A DNA stretch of 33,061 nt, taken from Lachnospiraceae bacterium. Lineage in GTDB: Bacteria > Bacillota > Clostridia > Lachnospirales > Lachnospiraceae. The position numbers were made by a program, and so were the translations under genes. Position 1 is the first letter of the stretch; every line of letters begins with the position of its first letter. Below the pieces are notes generated by a model that was given only the letters and a program-made list of their open reading frames with translations, ran no database searches and was not told the origin of the DNA. Below, one piece after another: positions 24,708 to 32,486 of this stretch. The stretch lies in the NCBI GenBank assembly GCA_021199475.1, contig JAJQHZ010000049.1, positions 1 through 33,061 on the forward strand, written 5' to 3'.

Positions 24708-25472
24708 TTATACTGTAATCAGCTGCACACTGTGACGCTTCATCAGAATTCTGCCTTCCTCATTAATCTGCGAATCTGTAATCAGACCAGCCAGATTTGA
24801 AAGATGTCCGAACTCATTTAAATCATATGTATTAATTTTAGAAGAATCTGCCAGAACATAAACCTCCTTAGACACGGTGAATAAGGAGCTCTTAAATCTC
24901 GCCTCCGGCGAATACCCATCATACAGCCTCCCATCTGCCCCGACTGCCGCCGCACCAATAAACGCCACATCAATCCGGTATTTTTTCAGCTGCTCTTCCG
25001 CAACTGGTCCGGAGCTGCACTTTGTAATCCGAAGCATCTCTCCCCCCAGCATAATGACGGAAAGATTCTGAAACTGCAGCGCGTGAGCCGCCACCTCCAG
25101 ATGATTGGTAACTACAACCGCCTTGATATTCTGCGACAGATAATCCAGGATAATTCTTGTCGTGGAACCAGCGTCAATGAAAATTCTCTGTCCGTTTCGA
25201 ATCATACCAGCTGCTCTCTCCGCGATCTTCTCTTTCTCCGCCCTGTGGGGAATCCGATTCTCATCAAACGAGACAATTCGCACGACCGACTGGTCTTCCA
25301 AAACTGCTCCCCCATGCGTCCGCCTGATATTGTATTGCTTCGCCAGTTCATTCAAATCTCTTCGTATCGTCATATCGGAAGTTTGAAATTTTGCTGCCAG
25401 ATCCGTCACTTCTACCTTCTGATTTTTCTGCAGAAGTCCCAAAATCGCCATAATTCGTTCATTTTTGTCCAT
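24708..25472 (-). CDS. DeoR-family transcriptional regulator
   Basis: A 254-residue DeoR regulator. The N-terminal helix-turn-helix is MDKNERIMAILGLLQKNQKV to TSDMTIRRDLNEL, with RRTHGGAV after it. The DeoRC sensor domain follows, with IFIDAGSTT, VVVTNHLEVA, GGEML, DVAFIGAAAVGADG and VYVLADSSKI in the usual order. Ligands of the family are phosphorylated sugars, so the effector is probably a product of one of the two operon kinases. AGGGAGGACTGTTTGA precedes the ATG. It lies directly upstream of the sugar operon in the same direction, and the GTTCAT repeats between them are its probable target. Confidence 0.93.
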   Translation of the reverse strand: MDKNERIMAILGLLQKNQKVEVTDLAAKFQTSDMTIRRDLNELAKQYNIRRTHGGAVLEDQSVVRIVSFDENRIPHRAEKEKIAERAAGMIRNGQRIFIDAGSTTRIILDYLSQNIKAVVVTNHLEVAAHALQFQNLSVIMLGGEMLRITKCSSGPVAEEQLKKYRIDVAFIGAAAVGADGRLYDGYSPEARFKSSLFTVSKEVYVLADSSKINTYDLNEFGHLSNLAGLITDSQINEEGRILMKRHSVQLITV

Positions 25473-25501
25473 TCAAACAGTCCTCCCTTGTTTCTATAGA
25501 C

Positions 25502-25507
25502 ATCATA
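25502..25507 (-). promoter_or_regulatory. Extended -10 element of the DeoR gene
   Basis: On the minus strand TGATATGAT is an extended -10 (TG-A-TATGAT), 30 bases before the ATG. No good -35 hexamer is seen, as expected for this promoter type. Confidence 0.45.
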
Positions 25508-25647
25508 TCACAGCGGTCTGGAAAATTCCACCCTAAAATTTTTGTCGACAGCGACCGTTTCACCCTTTGAGCGTCACCCTCCCATCAATCAAACAACCGT
25601 ATCTCAAAAAATCTATTACGGGAAGAAAACCGCTTCTCATAGCCTGA

Positions 25648-25971
25648 TCAGATTACCTGCCCCTGCACATACTTCAAAAATTCCTCCGCTGCATGCGAGA
25701 GCGAATGGTTCTTGTTCCAGATCAGCACATAGGACGCCGTCATCTGCGGATTGACCAGCCGCTTGATGCACACGGAAGCGTCCGTCCCGATGTTCGCGGA
25801 AGCCGGATAAATCGTAATGCCGACGTTCTGCCTTGTGAGCTCATAGGCATTCAGCATATCTTTAATCTGACGGCTCAGAGGCGGCTGCGCGATGCAGAGC
25901 TTCTCCGCTGCCCGCGTGAAGTTCATCTCCTCCGCCACCGCCAGAAAATAACGGATATGCCGCAGTTCCAT
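25648..25971 (-). pseudogene. Internally deleted LysR regulator (copy 2)
   Basis: This 107-codon open frame is a duplicate of the LysR gene at 15148-16026 lacking 558 bases (186 codons). Codons 1-38, through [11 protein letters not shown], are joined in frame to the last 65 or so, from [13 protein letters not shown]. Most of the helix-turn-helix is kept, but the wing, the linker and most of the effector domain are lost. The junction is at about 25856-25862 near short ATC homology. The final residues (GQVI in place of TIY) mark the edge of the duplication. The frame is open and could make a DNA-binding remnant, but loss of function is more likely. Confidence 0.85.
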
Positions 25972-26271
25972 ATGGTACGCACCTTCCCTTCTCAAACGTT
26001 GTCTGCCAGGTTCCTTCGTTCGTCTTGCGGCAGCCTGATTCCTACCTCGATTACTTAACATCAAACATCCACCTTCTGCCAGGAACCTTTCCGAAGCTCC
26101 TCGCAGACCCTTTCTATCTCTTCAGCCGCCTCTGTCCGATCTTTCTTCCGGTTTTCCGGGCTTTTCGCTCGGTTTTCTGTTTTTCTGGTTTTCCAGATTT
26201 TCCTGATTCATCTGGTTCTTCCCAAGGACTTCTCCGATTCTTCCCGGCATCGGCCCAATTCAAATTTTATA

Positions 26272-26338
26272 ATACTCAAAAGGTATCGTCAACCGTTTGT
26301 TATATGTATTTTACAGATTTAAACTCACGCGGTATACT
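26272..26338 (+). promoter_or_regulatory. LysR box and promoter of the 25-codon ORF (copy 2)
   Basis: ATAC-N7-GTAT (26272-26286), TTTACA (26310-26315) and TATACT (26333-26338) keep the spacing of copy 1 (17-base promoter spacer, box centre near -66). Since the local LysR is defective, the intact regulator at 15148 would have to act here in trans. Confidence 0.7.
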
Positions 26339-26396
26339 ACAGCCATAAAGAAACACAAACACCGCATTGATTTCAAGACCAAAAGGAGGAATTGTT

Positions 26397-26474
26397 ATGT
26401 TGAAGTTAATGAAAAAAGCAGCGATGTTCCTGGAAGATTATTATGAGAGCTTTGCGACACCGAATTTCCGATAA
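26397..26474 (+). CDS. 25-residue small protein or leader peptide (copy 2)
   Basis: Same ribosome binding site (AAAGGAGGAATTGTT) and same 25-codon frame as at 16418, with Lys instead of Arg at residue 6. Nearly all other bases are identical, while the adjoining LysR leader has diverged, so this segment appears to be kept. Here a downstream gene in the same direction exists, the GPH symporter 340 bases later, beyond a terminator and a second promoter. A leader-peptide role would therefore be possible in this copy. Confidence 0.65.
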   Translation: MLKLMKKAAMFLEDYYESFATPNFR

Positions 26475-26523
26475 TCAGCCAAATTAAGCAAATTACGCAA
26501 CTGTATTCGAATAAAAGATAATT

Positions 26524-26627
26524 CCTGCCATACTGACTGTGGCTCGCACAGGGCAGGAGCGAGGTCCTGAATATTTCTGTATCACAGGACAAAAAAGATA
26601 CCCTTCTGGCGGTGGGTATCTTTTTTT
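26524..26627 (+). ncRNA. Three-hairpin RNA module ending in a terminator (copy 2)
   Basis: The stems CCTGCC/GGCAGG, GTCCTG/CAGGAC and GATACCC/GGGTATC with a T run (26597-26627) are repeated with three base changes relative to copy 1, none in a stem arm. It stands between the small ORF and the symporter promoter. Confidence 0.55.
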
Positions 26628-26631
26628 CGGG

Positions 26632-26661
26632 TTGCAGATCAAGTCCACCGTATGGTATACT
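26632..26661 (+). promoter_or_regulatory. Promoter of the GPH symporter
   Basis: TTGCAG (26632-26637) and TATACT (26656-26661) are 18 bases apart, immediately after the terminator of the small transcript. The -35 lies on the end of the duplicated segment, and the -10 is outside it. Confidence 0.5.
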
Positions 26662-26813
26662 GCTTTCATATGAGCAGCCCGTATCGGCATTTCATACAAG
26701 TTCCGAATGTCATGAGAAGAAAATCTTCTTCCATCACACTCCAGACTCCGACGATTCTGTCGCTCATTTTCTTACAATATGGCCTGCTGGCAAAATACAG
26801 GGAGGATTTTCAA

Positions 26814-28199
26814 GTGAAGCTATCGATGAAAGAAAAGGCATCCTACGGTCTCGGTGCTGTGGGAAAGGACATGGTCTACATGCTCTCGGCCAGCTATGTC
26901 CTTTATTATTATCAGGACATCTGCGGTGTAAACGCAATCGCGATGGGCATCATCCTGATGGTTGCGCGTGTGTTTGACGCATTCAACGATCCGATTATGG
27001 GAGTCGTTGTTGCAAAAACAAAGACCAGATTTGGAAAATTCCGGCCGTGGCTTCTGATTGGCACGATCCTGAACGCGATTATTCTGTTTTTAATGTTTTC
27101 CGCGCCTCCCGCGCTCGACGACTCCGGTCTGGTCGCGTATGCAGCTGTCACCTATATTCTCTGGGGCATGACCTACACGATCATGGACATTCCTTATTGG
27201 TCCATGATCCCGGCATTTACGGAGGGCGGTAAGGAGCGTGAGAACCTGACGACACTCGCCAGGAGCTCGGCCGGAGTGGGCTCCGCGCTGATTACCATCA
27301 TCACCATGATGAGCGTCATGGCATTGGGCGGCGGCGACGAGCGTGTCGGTTTTAAATGGTTTGCCCTGATCATAGCGGTGCTGTTCGTCCTTTTCATCAG
27401 CTGTACCTGCCTGAATATCAAGGAAAAATCGACTGTGGACATGGATTCCCCGTCCGTCGGTCAGATGTTTCAGGCGCTGATCCGCAATGACCAGGCGATG
27501 GCAGTCGTGATCACCATCGTGCTCATCAACTGCTCCGTCTACATCACCTCGAATCTCGTGATTTATTTCTTCAAATACGATTTCGGCGGTGATTCCTGGT
27601 ACAGCTCCTACACGCTGTTCAACACCTTCGGCGGCGCAACGCAGATTCTCGCAATGATGCTGTTTTTCCCACTGCTGCGGAAATTATTTAACGCCATCCG
27701 CATTTTCTACATCAGCTTCGGAATGGCAGTGGTCGGCTATCTCGTGCTGCTCGTTCTGGCATTCACGAACATGTCAAACATTTTCCTGCTGTTCATCCCC
27801 GGATTCCTGATTTTCGCAGCGAACGGCATGCTGACCGTGCTCACCACCATCTTCCTCGCGAACACGGTGGATTACGGTGAGATTAAAAACAACCGCCGCG
27901 ACGAGAGCGTCATCTTTTCCATGCAGACCTTCGTCGTGAAGCTTGCCTCCGGCATCGCCGCACTGGTCGCTTCCGTCTGTCTTGCAGTGTGCAATTTAAG
28001 CTCCGACACCGACGCAGCAGCCTCCACAGCAGCGGCGGCTTCCTCCGTCGCCGGACTGCGCATGACCATGACGCTTTTCCCCATCGCAGGGCTGCTCATT
28101 GCCGTGTGGCTCTTCCACAAAAAGTATCTTCTGACCGATGAGAAGGTCGAAGAGCTTGCGGCGGAAATACGGGTAAGGCGGGCAAAAAATCCCGACTGA
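26814..28199 (+). CDS. GPH-family sugar:cation symporter (MelB/XynB/UidB type)
   Basis: A 461-residue member of the glycoside-pentoside-hexuronide:cation symporter family with 12 hydrophobic segments. Family blocks include SYGLGAVGKDMVY, RVFDAFNDPIMG, KTKTRFGKFRPWLLIG, DIPYWSMIPAFT and the TVDYGEIKNNRRDESVIFSM block before the last pair of helices. I chose the GTG at 26814, eight bases after GGGAGG; an ATG four codons later is too far from it. The longer frame upstream overlaps the promoter. The likely substrate is a glycoside or pentoside. The nearest regulators are the LysR cassette and the DeoR gene. Confidence 0.92.
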   Translation: MKLSMKEKASYGLGAVGKDMVYMLSASYVLYYYQDICGVNAIAMGIILMVARVFDAFNDPIMGVVVAKTKTRFGKFRPWLLIGTILNAIILFLMFSAPPALDDSGLVAYAAVTYILWGMTYTIMDIPYWSMIPAFTEGGKERENLTTLARSSAGVGSALITIITMMSVMALGGGDERVGFKWFALIIAVLFVLFISCTCLNIKEKSTVDMDSPSVGQMFQALIRNDQAMAVVITIVLINCSVYITSNLVIYFFKYDFGGDSWYSSYTLFNTFGGATQILAMMLFFPLLRKLFNAIRIFYISFGMAVVGYLVLLVLAFTNMSNIFLLFIPGFLIFAANGMLTVLTTIFLANTVDYGEIKNNRRDESVIFSMQTFVVKLASGIAALVASVCLAVCNLSSDTDAAASTAAAASSVAGLRMTMTLFPIAGLLIAVWLFHKKYLLTDEKVEELAAEIRVRRAKNPD

Positions 28200-28331
28200 G
28201 CCAGAACGCAAGAAGACATAACCGTTAAATTCCTTTCGCGGCCAAATGAAATTACGACCAAAATTTCCTTACACAGCCCTGCAATCGAGCAGAGTGCGGC
28301 TTTAACCGCAAGACTCCTTGCCCGAGCCTGC

Positions 28332-28464
28332 GCATAAAAGCGCAGACCCGGGTGTGGAATCGTTCCAAAATGCCTTGCCCGGTTCTGCGCTTATGCTGTG
28401 TCGAGACTTCTATGGCCTGCGATAGCGCCGCCCAAACGCGAAGCGTTTCTTTCATTGGCGGCGC
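28332..28464. repeat. Two nested palindromes after the symporter gene
   Basis: First structure: GCATAA, GCGCAGA and CCGGG (28332-28352) pair with CCCGG, TCTGCGC and TTATGC (28378-28396), enclosing TGGAA-TCG-TTCCA. Second: GCGCCGCC (28425-28432) pairs with GGCGGCGC (28457-28464), enclosing AAACGC-GAA-GCGTTT. The 362-base gap 28200-28561 shows no gene and no T-run terminator. Confidence 0.65.
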
Positions 28465-28561
28465 GTTCTGCCGCCGAGCTTAGGCGAGGGGGCGCTTCCC
28501 TTCGCACCTTAGGCGACGCAAGATGCATATGTTATTTCGTAATAGTTCCTTAACGCAGATT

Positions 28562-29341
28562 CTATGATCTGTTATGATTCATGGCATCTACGATTTCCGC
28601 AGGCTTCACCGTCATTTCTGCCCATGCCGGGACAAACCCGCTTTTCACCGCATTTCGCGCGGAGCGAATGTTCGACCAGGCGCAGCAGTAAAAAGGCACC
28701 TTGTCTCTTTTCAGAATTTCCACCGCCAGATGGCCTGTCAGCGCCGAGGCGATTCCTTTTCTGCGATACCCGGGAAGCACATCCACGCCAATCTGCCACA
28801 TACTGTCGCAATCCGCGGAGCATCCCGCCAGACCGATCAGCACCCCGTCATCGTAAGCTCCAACTCCAAGTACATCCAGATGCTTCCTGTCCGCACAGAG
28901 GGCATTGCTCCACTCTTTTTTGTAAAGCTCCGCAAAATCCGGTTGATGCAGAATTCTCATCTCATATTTACAGGACCGCGGCTCCAGCTTCTTCGTATCC
29001 GGCAAAAAATATTCCGCCATAAAACAAACCTTCTGCCCCATCGGACGAATCCGATCCTCCAGCCAGTGCATGGCAGGCGTCTCAAAGCAGTGGTAAAATT
29101 CAAATTTATGAATATATTCCCGGACAATCTCTTCATATTCCGGCGTTACGGAAGTGACCAGATTGCTGCCATAAGACACAAAATTACAGGTGATCGGTTC
29201 CTTATAATACTTCCTTGCCCGCTCCCCGAGGGAAAAGGCAGTCATCACCGGAGCATTCCTCTCAAAGTCCTCCGCCCTGCAGTTCATCTCACAGGCGGAT
29301 TGCTGCATGGCGATCTCCAGAATTTGCTGATTTGAAACCAT
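28562..29341 (-). CDS. GNAT-family N-acetyltransferase
   Basis: A 259-residue protein whose C-terminal half is a GNAT acetyltransferase domain. The acetyl-CoA loop is IGVDVLPGYRRKGIASALTGH (split here as IGVDVLPGYRR and KGIASALTGH, about 182-202), followed by CCAWSNIRSARNAVKSGFVPA. The N-terminal half (about 1-125) is less conserved and resembles the two-domain GNAT proteins of Firmicutes. The substrate is unknown. AGAGGAGAGCAAAA precedes the ATG. It is divergent from the XRE regulator across an AT-rich gap. Confidence 0.85.
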   Translation of the reverse strand: MVSNQQILEIAMQQSACEMNCRAEDFERNAPVMTAFSLGERARKYYKEPITCNFVSYGSNLVTSVTPEYEEIVREYIHKFEFYHCFETPAMHWLEDRIRPMGQKVCFMAEYFLPDTKKLEPRSCKYEMRILHQPDFAELYKKEWSNALCADRKHLDVLGVGAYDDGVLIGLAGCSADCDSMWQIGVDVLPGYRRKGIASALTGHLAVEILKRDKVPFYCCAWSNIRSARNAVKSGFVPAWAEMTVKPAEIVDAMNHNRS

Positions 29342-29572
29342 TTTTGCTCTCCTCTTCTATTGCGTAGCTCACCTCATTTTCACAGGTACAGCCCCTGCCA
29401 ATTTTTCTTTCGCTTCACATTGTCTAACTATATCCGGCCGTGTATTCCATCTAAAAAAAATTATTTCCTTTTACATTGCGTGAAATAGATTATATATTAT
29501 TACTATATATATTTCAAGCCTGTTTTATAGTATAGTTTATATGGTATCATATCATTCACCAAACAACCATAG

Positions 29573-29601
29573 CATTGGTATAGTCAGTGATGAAACCAAT
29601 G
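29573..29601. promoter_or_regulatory. Inverted repeat upstream of the XRE gene
   Basis: CATTGGT and ACCAATG are perfect inverted arms 15 bases apart, flanked by two ACCATAG copies (about 29567 and 29610). They lie 67-95 bases before the regulator ATG and could be its operator. The gap 29342-29667 is very AT-rich, with several -10-like stretches and no gene. Confidence 0.4.
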
Positions 29602-29667
29602 GCAATAGTAACCATAGGCTGTCTTTTTACTTTTACAGAATTCAAACGATGAACCGGAGGAAAATCC

Positions 29668-29997
29668 ATGACTCAGAACGATTATGAAAAACTTGGAGGA
29701 AAAATCAAGGAACTTCGCACACAGATGCACCTGACACAGGCGGAGGTTGCCGCCGCTCTGGACGTCACGCCCGGCTACATCAGCAACGTAGAAAACAACC
29801 GCTCCGCCATGTCCCTGCGCGTTCTAATCTATTATGCAAAACTGATGAACATTTCACTGGATACACTGATTGGTACTATTGATTCCGAATACAAGCCTGC
29901 AGCGCTCGACCGTGAGATTTTGAATGAGCTCTCCGAAATGGATATCGAAACGAAGGAGAAAGTCCTGCGGACGATTCAGCTGTGGAAGGAATCATGA
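29668..29997 (+). CDS. XRE-family helix-turn-helix regulator
   Basis: A 109-residue regulator. The HTH_3 domain is clear at about 12-66: IKELRTQMHLTQAEVAAALD, VTPGYISNVENNRSAMSLRV. A short C-terminal helix pair (ILNELSEMDIETKEKVLRTI) may dimerise. CGGAGGAAAATCC precedes the ATG. It stands alone; it could regulate itself and the divergent acetyltransferase gene through the inverted repeat in the shared upstream region. Confidence 0.9.
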   Translation: MTQNDYEKLGGKIKELRTQMHLTQAEVAAALDVTPGYISNVENNRSAMSLRVLIYYAKLMNISLDTLIGTIDSEYKPAALDREILNELSEMDIETKEKVLRTIQLWKES

Positions 29998-30000
29998 GCT

Positions 30001-30077
30001 GCCGGGTACCATAATGGAAGCTATGTCATAAGGTGTCGGCTATGCCGACGAATTCCTTATGACTCCGGCTACCCGGC
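30001..30077. repeat. Three-tier nested palindrome after the XRE gene
   Basis: GCCGGGTA/TACCCGGC encloses GTCATAAGG/CCTTATGAC, which encloses GTCGGC-TAT-GCCGAC. All three arm pairs are perfect. It starts just after the XRE stop. No T run follows, so this is not a normal terminator; it may be a palindromic repeat element or a folded RNA. Confidence 0.7.
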
Positions 30078-30141
30078 TCGTTGATTCGCGGAAATAAAAA
30101 TCGTTTCACGATGGTAAATCCCGTGCGAAGTGCGGAATGCT

Positions 30142-30186
30142 CACGCCCCACAATCAAAGATTGGGGAATATCCCATGCGAGGCGTG
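30142..30186. repeat. Intergenic palindrome with CAATC-AAA-GATTG centre (copy B)
   Basis: CACGCC and GGCGTG enclose CCCCACAATCAAAGATTGGG. It is related to the palindrome at 24599-24634, sharing CGCCCCACAATCA-AGATTGG in the same order. Otherwise the gap 29998-30291 holds no gene I can support. Confidence 0.6.
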
Positions 30187-30291
30187 GGATGCCGGGTTAT
30201 CGCTCTTCTGCTTCATTCGCAGACAGGCCGGACCCCCATCGGTGGCATCTCTACTCCTGTGATGTCGACCATGTGAATCACTTTCGTTTCC

Positions 30292-30936
30292 TTAAGATTT
30301 ATCATCAGTCTTTTGCTCCAACATTTTAATCGAATCCAAATAGTCCTGCTCCACGTCACTGAGCGTCTTTGCTTTGTATTTTCGGTATTCCACCGTTGCT
30401 TTATCCATTGCCTGCTTGTGAGATACGCTACCATTCCCAATCAGCAGCTGCTCTCCGCTCATGGTAAGAATGCGATCCAGATGCTCTGCCCAATCCTGCA
30501 TGGTCATAACCTGTTCCCGCTCTGCCTGACGCTCTGCAAAATCCAGATAACCGGATACAAGTTGTCCCATCGAACGAAGCTCTTTCTCATCCAAATAATT
30601 TTTAGCAATTGTTGCTTCTTTCAGTGTTGGCTGCTTTCCAGCAAAAGTAGTTAGCCCCATAAAATCTTTTTCTGCATCTGCCCTCGTGTAGATAACCTCT
30701 GCCGCGGTATAGGCAAATTTTGCCCACACTGATTCCTTCTGTAATTCACCCTCCTTAAATATATTTCTAACATGCTTGCCGATAACACTCCTATCCCGCT
30801 GAAATAGTTCTGCCATCTGATCAATAGACAGCCAAACCGTATCTCCATCAAAAGTTGTCTCAATTTTAGCAAGGCCATCTTCTGTTGTGTAAATGATGAT
30901 GCTGGAAGCCTGTTCCATATTATCTTGTTTACCCAT
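30292..30936 (-). CDS. RhuM-like protein with an internal deletion
   Basis: A 214-residue protein related to the virulence protein RhuM family, which is common near mobile and toxin-antitoxin-like loci but of unknown function. The N-terminal DNA-binding-like part (VWLSIDQMAELFQRDRSVI, KHVRNIFKEGEL) and the C-terminal part (AAEVIYTRADAEKDFMGLT, TIAKNYLDEKEL, SHKQAMDKATVEYRKYK) match the ends of full members. About 110-120 residues that normally lie between them, including the YNLD..ISVGYRVNS segment, are absent: KESVWAKFA runs straight into YTAAEVIY. AAGGAATTGAT precedes the ATG. The frame is open but the protein may not be functional. Confidence 0.7.
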   Translation of the reverse strand: MGKQDNMEQASSIIIYTTEDGLAKIETTFDGDTVWLSIDQMAELFQRDRSVIGKHVRNIFKEGELQKESVWAKFAYTAAEVIYTRADAEKDFMGLTTFAGKQPTLKEATIAKNYLDEKELRSMGQLVSGYLDFAERQAEREQVMTMQDWAEHLDRILTMSGEQLLIGNGSVSHKQAMDKATVEYRKYKAKTLSDVEQDYLDSIKMLEQKTDDKS

Positions 30937-30987
30937 ATCAATTCCTTCACTACCTTTCGTTTTGTATACTCATCGATAAACTGAAAT

Positions 30988-31500
30988 TTACTTTATATAT
31001 TTATATAGTGGGTGGTAAAGTCCTGTTGGTTTATAGTACTCTTTCGTTTCGTATTGAAACCCAAGTTTTAACAGAATTTTTTGAGATGCTATATTATTCG
31101 GATTATGCCCTGCTTTTAACTCAACAGCACCTAATTTAGAAAATGCATAATCTATAACTGCTGTAGCGCACTCCACTGCATATCCATTATGCCAATATTC
31201 TTTTCGCAAATGGAAACCGAGTTCATAAACATTTTTTTTGTTATTATATGGGCGAAGACCACAGCATCCGATTAAATCACCGCTACTTAGTGAATAAACA
31301 GGAAAATACTGAACACCATACTTATTAAAATTATTTATTTCCGTATGTAAACGACTTTCGATTTCATCGATTGTAAAAACACCACTTGCACAAATATATT
31401 TTGTCACCTCCGGCTCTCCCCATAAAGATACAGCCAAAGGCAAATCAGAATCATTCCAGTATGAAAACCCACAGCGATTTGTTGTCATAAAAAATTCCAT
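30988..31500 (-). CDS. GNAT acetyltransferase (RimJ/RimL type)
   Basis: A 170-residue acetyltransferase of the RimJ/RimL-like group. GCCGLRPYNNKKNVYELGFH, then LRKEYWHNGYAVECATAVID is the acetyl-CoA site, and NPNNIASQKILLKLGF is the family's C-terminal block. GGAGGCAATGCT precedes the ATG at 31500; an earlier in-frame ATG has no such site. The gene is clearly richer in A and T than its neighbours, which suggests separate acquisition. Substrate unknown. Confidence 0.85.
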   Translation of the reverse strand: MEFFMTTNRCGFSYWNDSDLPLAVSLWGEPEVTKYICASGVFTIDEIESRLHTEINNFNKYGVQYFPVYSLSSGDLIGCCGLRPYNNKKNVYELGFHLRKEYWHNGYAVECATAVIDYAFSKLGAVELKAGHNPNNIASQKILLKLGFQYETKEYYKPTGLYHPLYKYIK

Positions 31501-31554
31501 AGCATTGCCTCCAAATTTCAAGACTTTGTCCTTATAAATGGCATGATAAAATAT

Positions 31555-31740
31555 CTATGCAGACAAAGCAAATCGACAACTTCCGATATATCGGGCTGTC
31601 TTTTCACCCGACTGCTTCAAAGTATATCCGATGTCATCCCTTAAAGCAATCGGAAAATCAGGAACTTTGATGACTGTCCGTTCTCTTTCATGAAAAATAC
31701 TTAAGGCTTCTGCCATCAAGCCGCACTTCCGGCATTTCAT
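31555..31740 (-). CDS. Doubtful 61-codon ORF
   Basis: Its ATG overlaps the stop of the FtsX remnant (ATGA), and it begins MKCRKCGLMAEALSIF, with ERERTVIKVPDFPIALRDD in the middle. I recognise no family and no separate ribosome binding site is clear. It may be another fragment in a decayed stretch. Confidence 0.2.
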   Translation of the reverse strand: MKCRKCGLMAEALSIFHERERTVIKVPDFPIALRDDIGYTLKQSGEKTARYIGSCRFALSA

Positions 31741-32486
31741 GCTTCTTTTTCACTGACCAGACGATAATACGCATTTGAAGTCATATGGTACACTACCGCA
31801 TAAATCACCATAAAGACCGCAAAGCAGCCGACGGATTCCACGTCGAGGGCTGTAAGCTCAGCTGTCTCCCTATCAAATGCCAGCAGGACTTCCCCGTCCG
31901 CGAGGACAGCGTCGCTTCCGCTGAGGGCGTTATACGATGCAAGGTCGAGGATATAGACATTCCAGTATCTGCTAAAGGAGCGGTTGCCTTCATAAATATC
32001 AGAAAACCGCAGAGTGCCATTCTCCAGAAGCCCGATTCCGTAGATGCAGGTATTGGTGTTCTCATTTTGGACGGTCAGGCCATCCGACGCGAACTCCGTC
32101 AGCGCCTGCGTTTGTTTCTCCGTCAACGGGTCGTGGCTCATCACCGCAAGACTGAAATCCGTGGGATAACGCTGGCGGAACACGTCGTCGATGCCCACCA
32201 CCAGGCTGACTCCCGCTGACAAAATTACCAGCACTGAGGTCGCCAGCAGGCAGATGGAGGCCACCCCCGCCAGTCCCAGCAGCCAGTTGGCTCTGGGAGG
32301 TTTTTCTCCCGCGTTTTCGCTGTGCAGCAGCTCGATAGGATTGGTAAACCGCACCAGAAGCAGGGCAAAAACAAACAACAACAGGAAGATGACACAAAAA
32401 ATTAATGCAGTTTTAGGTATCACACTCCACACGATGTTAATGGTGTATGTGACATTCCCCTGCATAATGCGCACCAGCGCCAGCTC
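31737..32486 (-). pseudogene. Remnant of an FtsX-like ABC permease
   Basis: The frame contains part of a BceB/FtsX-type exporter permease: TYTINIVWSVIPKTALIF, a membrane segment, RFTNPIELLHSENAGEKPP, another membrane segment and about 110 extracytoplasmic residues, then a last membrane segment and YYRLVSEKEA, where the stop comes before the expected C-terminal membrane domain. The front part of the permease and its ATPase partner are missing; the frame instead runs into a YjbR fragment at about 32480-32486. It is therefore truncated at both ends. Confidence 0.65.

Larger units (their letters stand above)
25664..26636. repeat. Segmental duplication, copy 2
   Basis: Counterpart of 15161-16656, in the same orientation 10 kb away; the sugar operon lies between them. 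It has the shortened LysR, a diverged pyrimidine-rich leader, and almost identical box, promoter, 25-codon ORF and hairpin module. The GPH symporter gene follows. Confidence 0.9.

Noticed and set aside
26652-26813. Longer start for the GPH symporter
   Set aside because: The region overlaps the promoter -10 and carries no symporter-like sequence; the GTG at 26814 has a well-placed GGGAGG.
28200-28561. Remnant of a mobile element with a transposase
   Set aside because: Palindromes are present, but no reading frame resembles a transposase on either strand.
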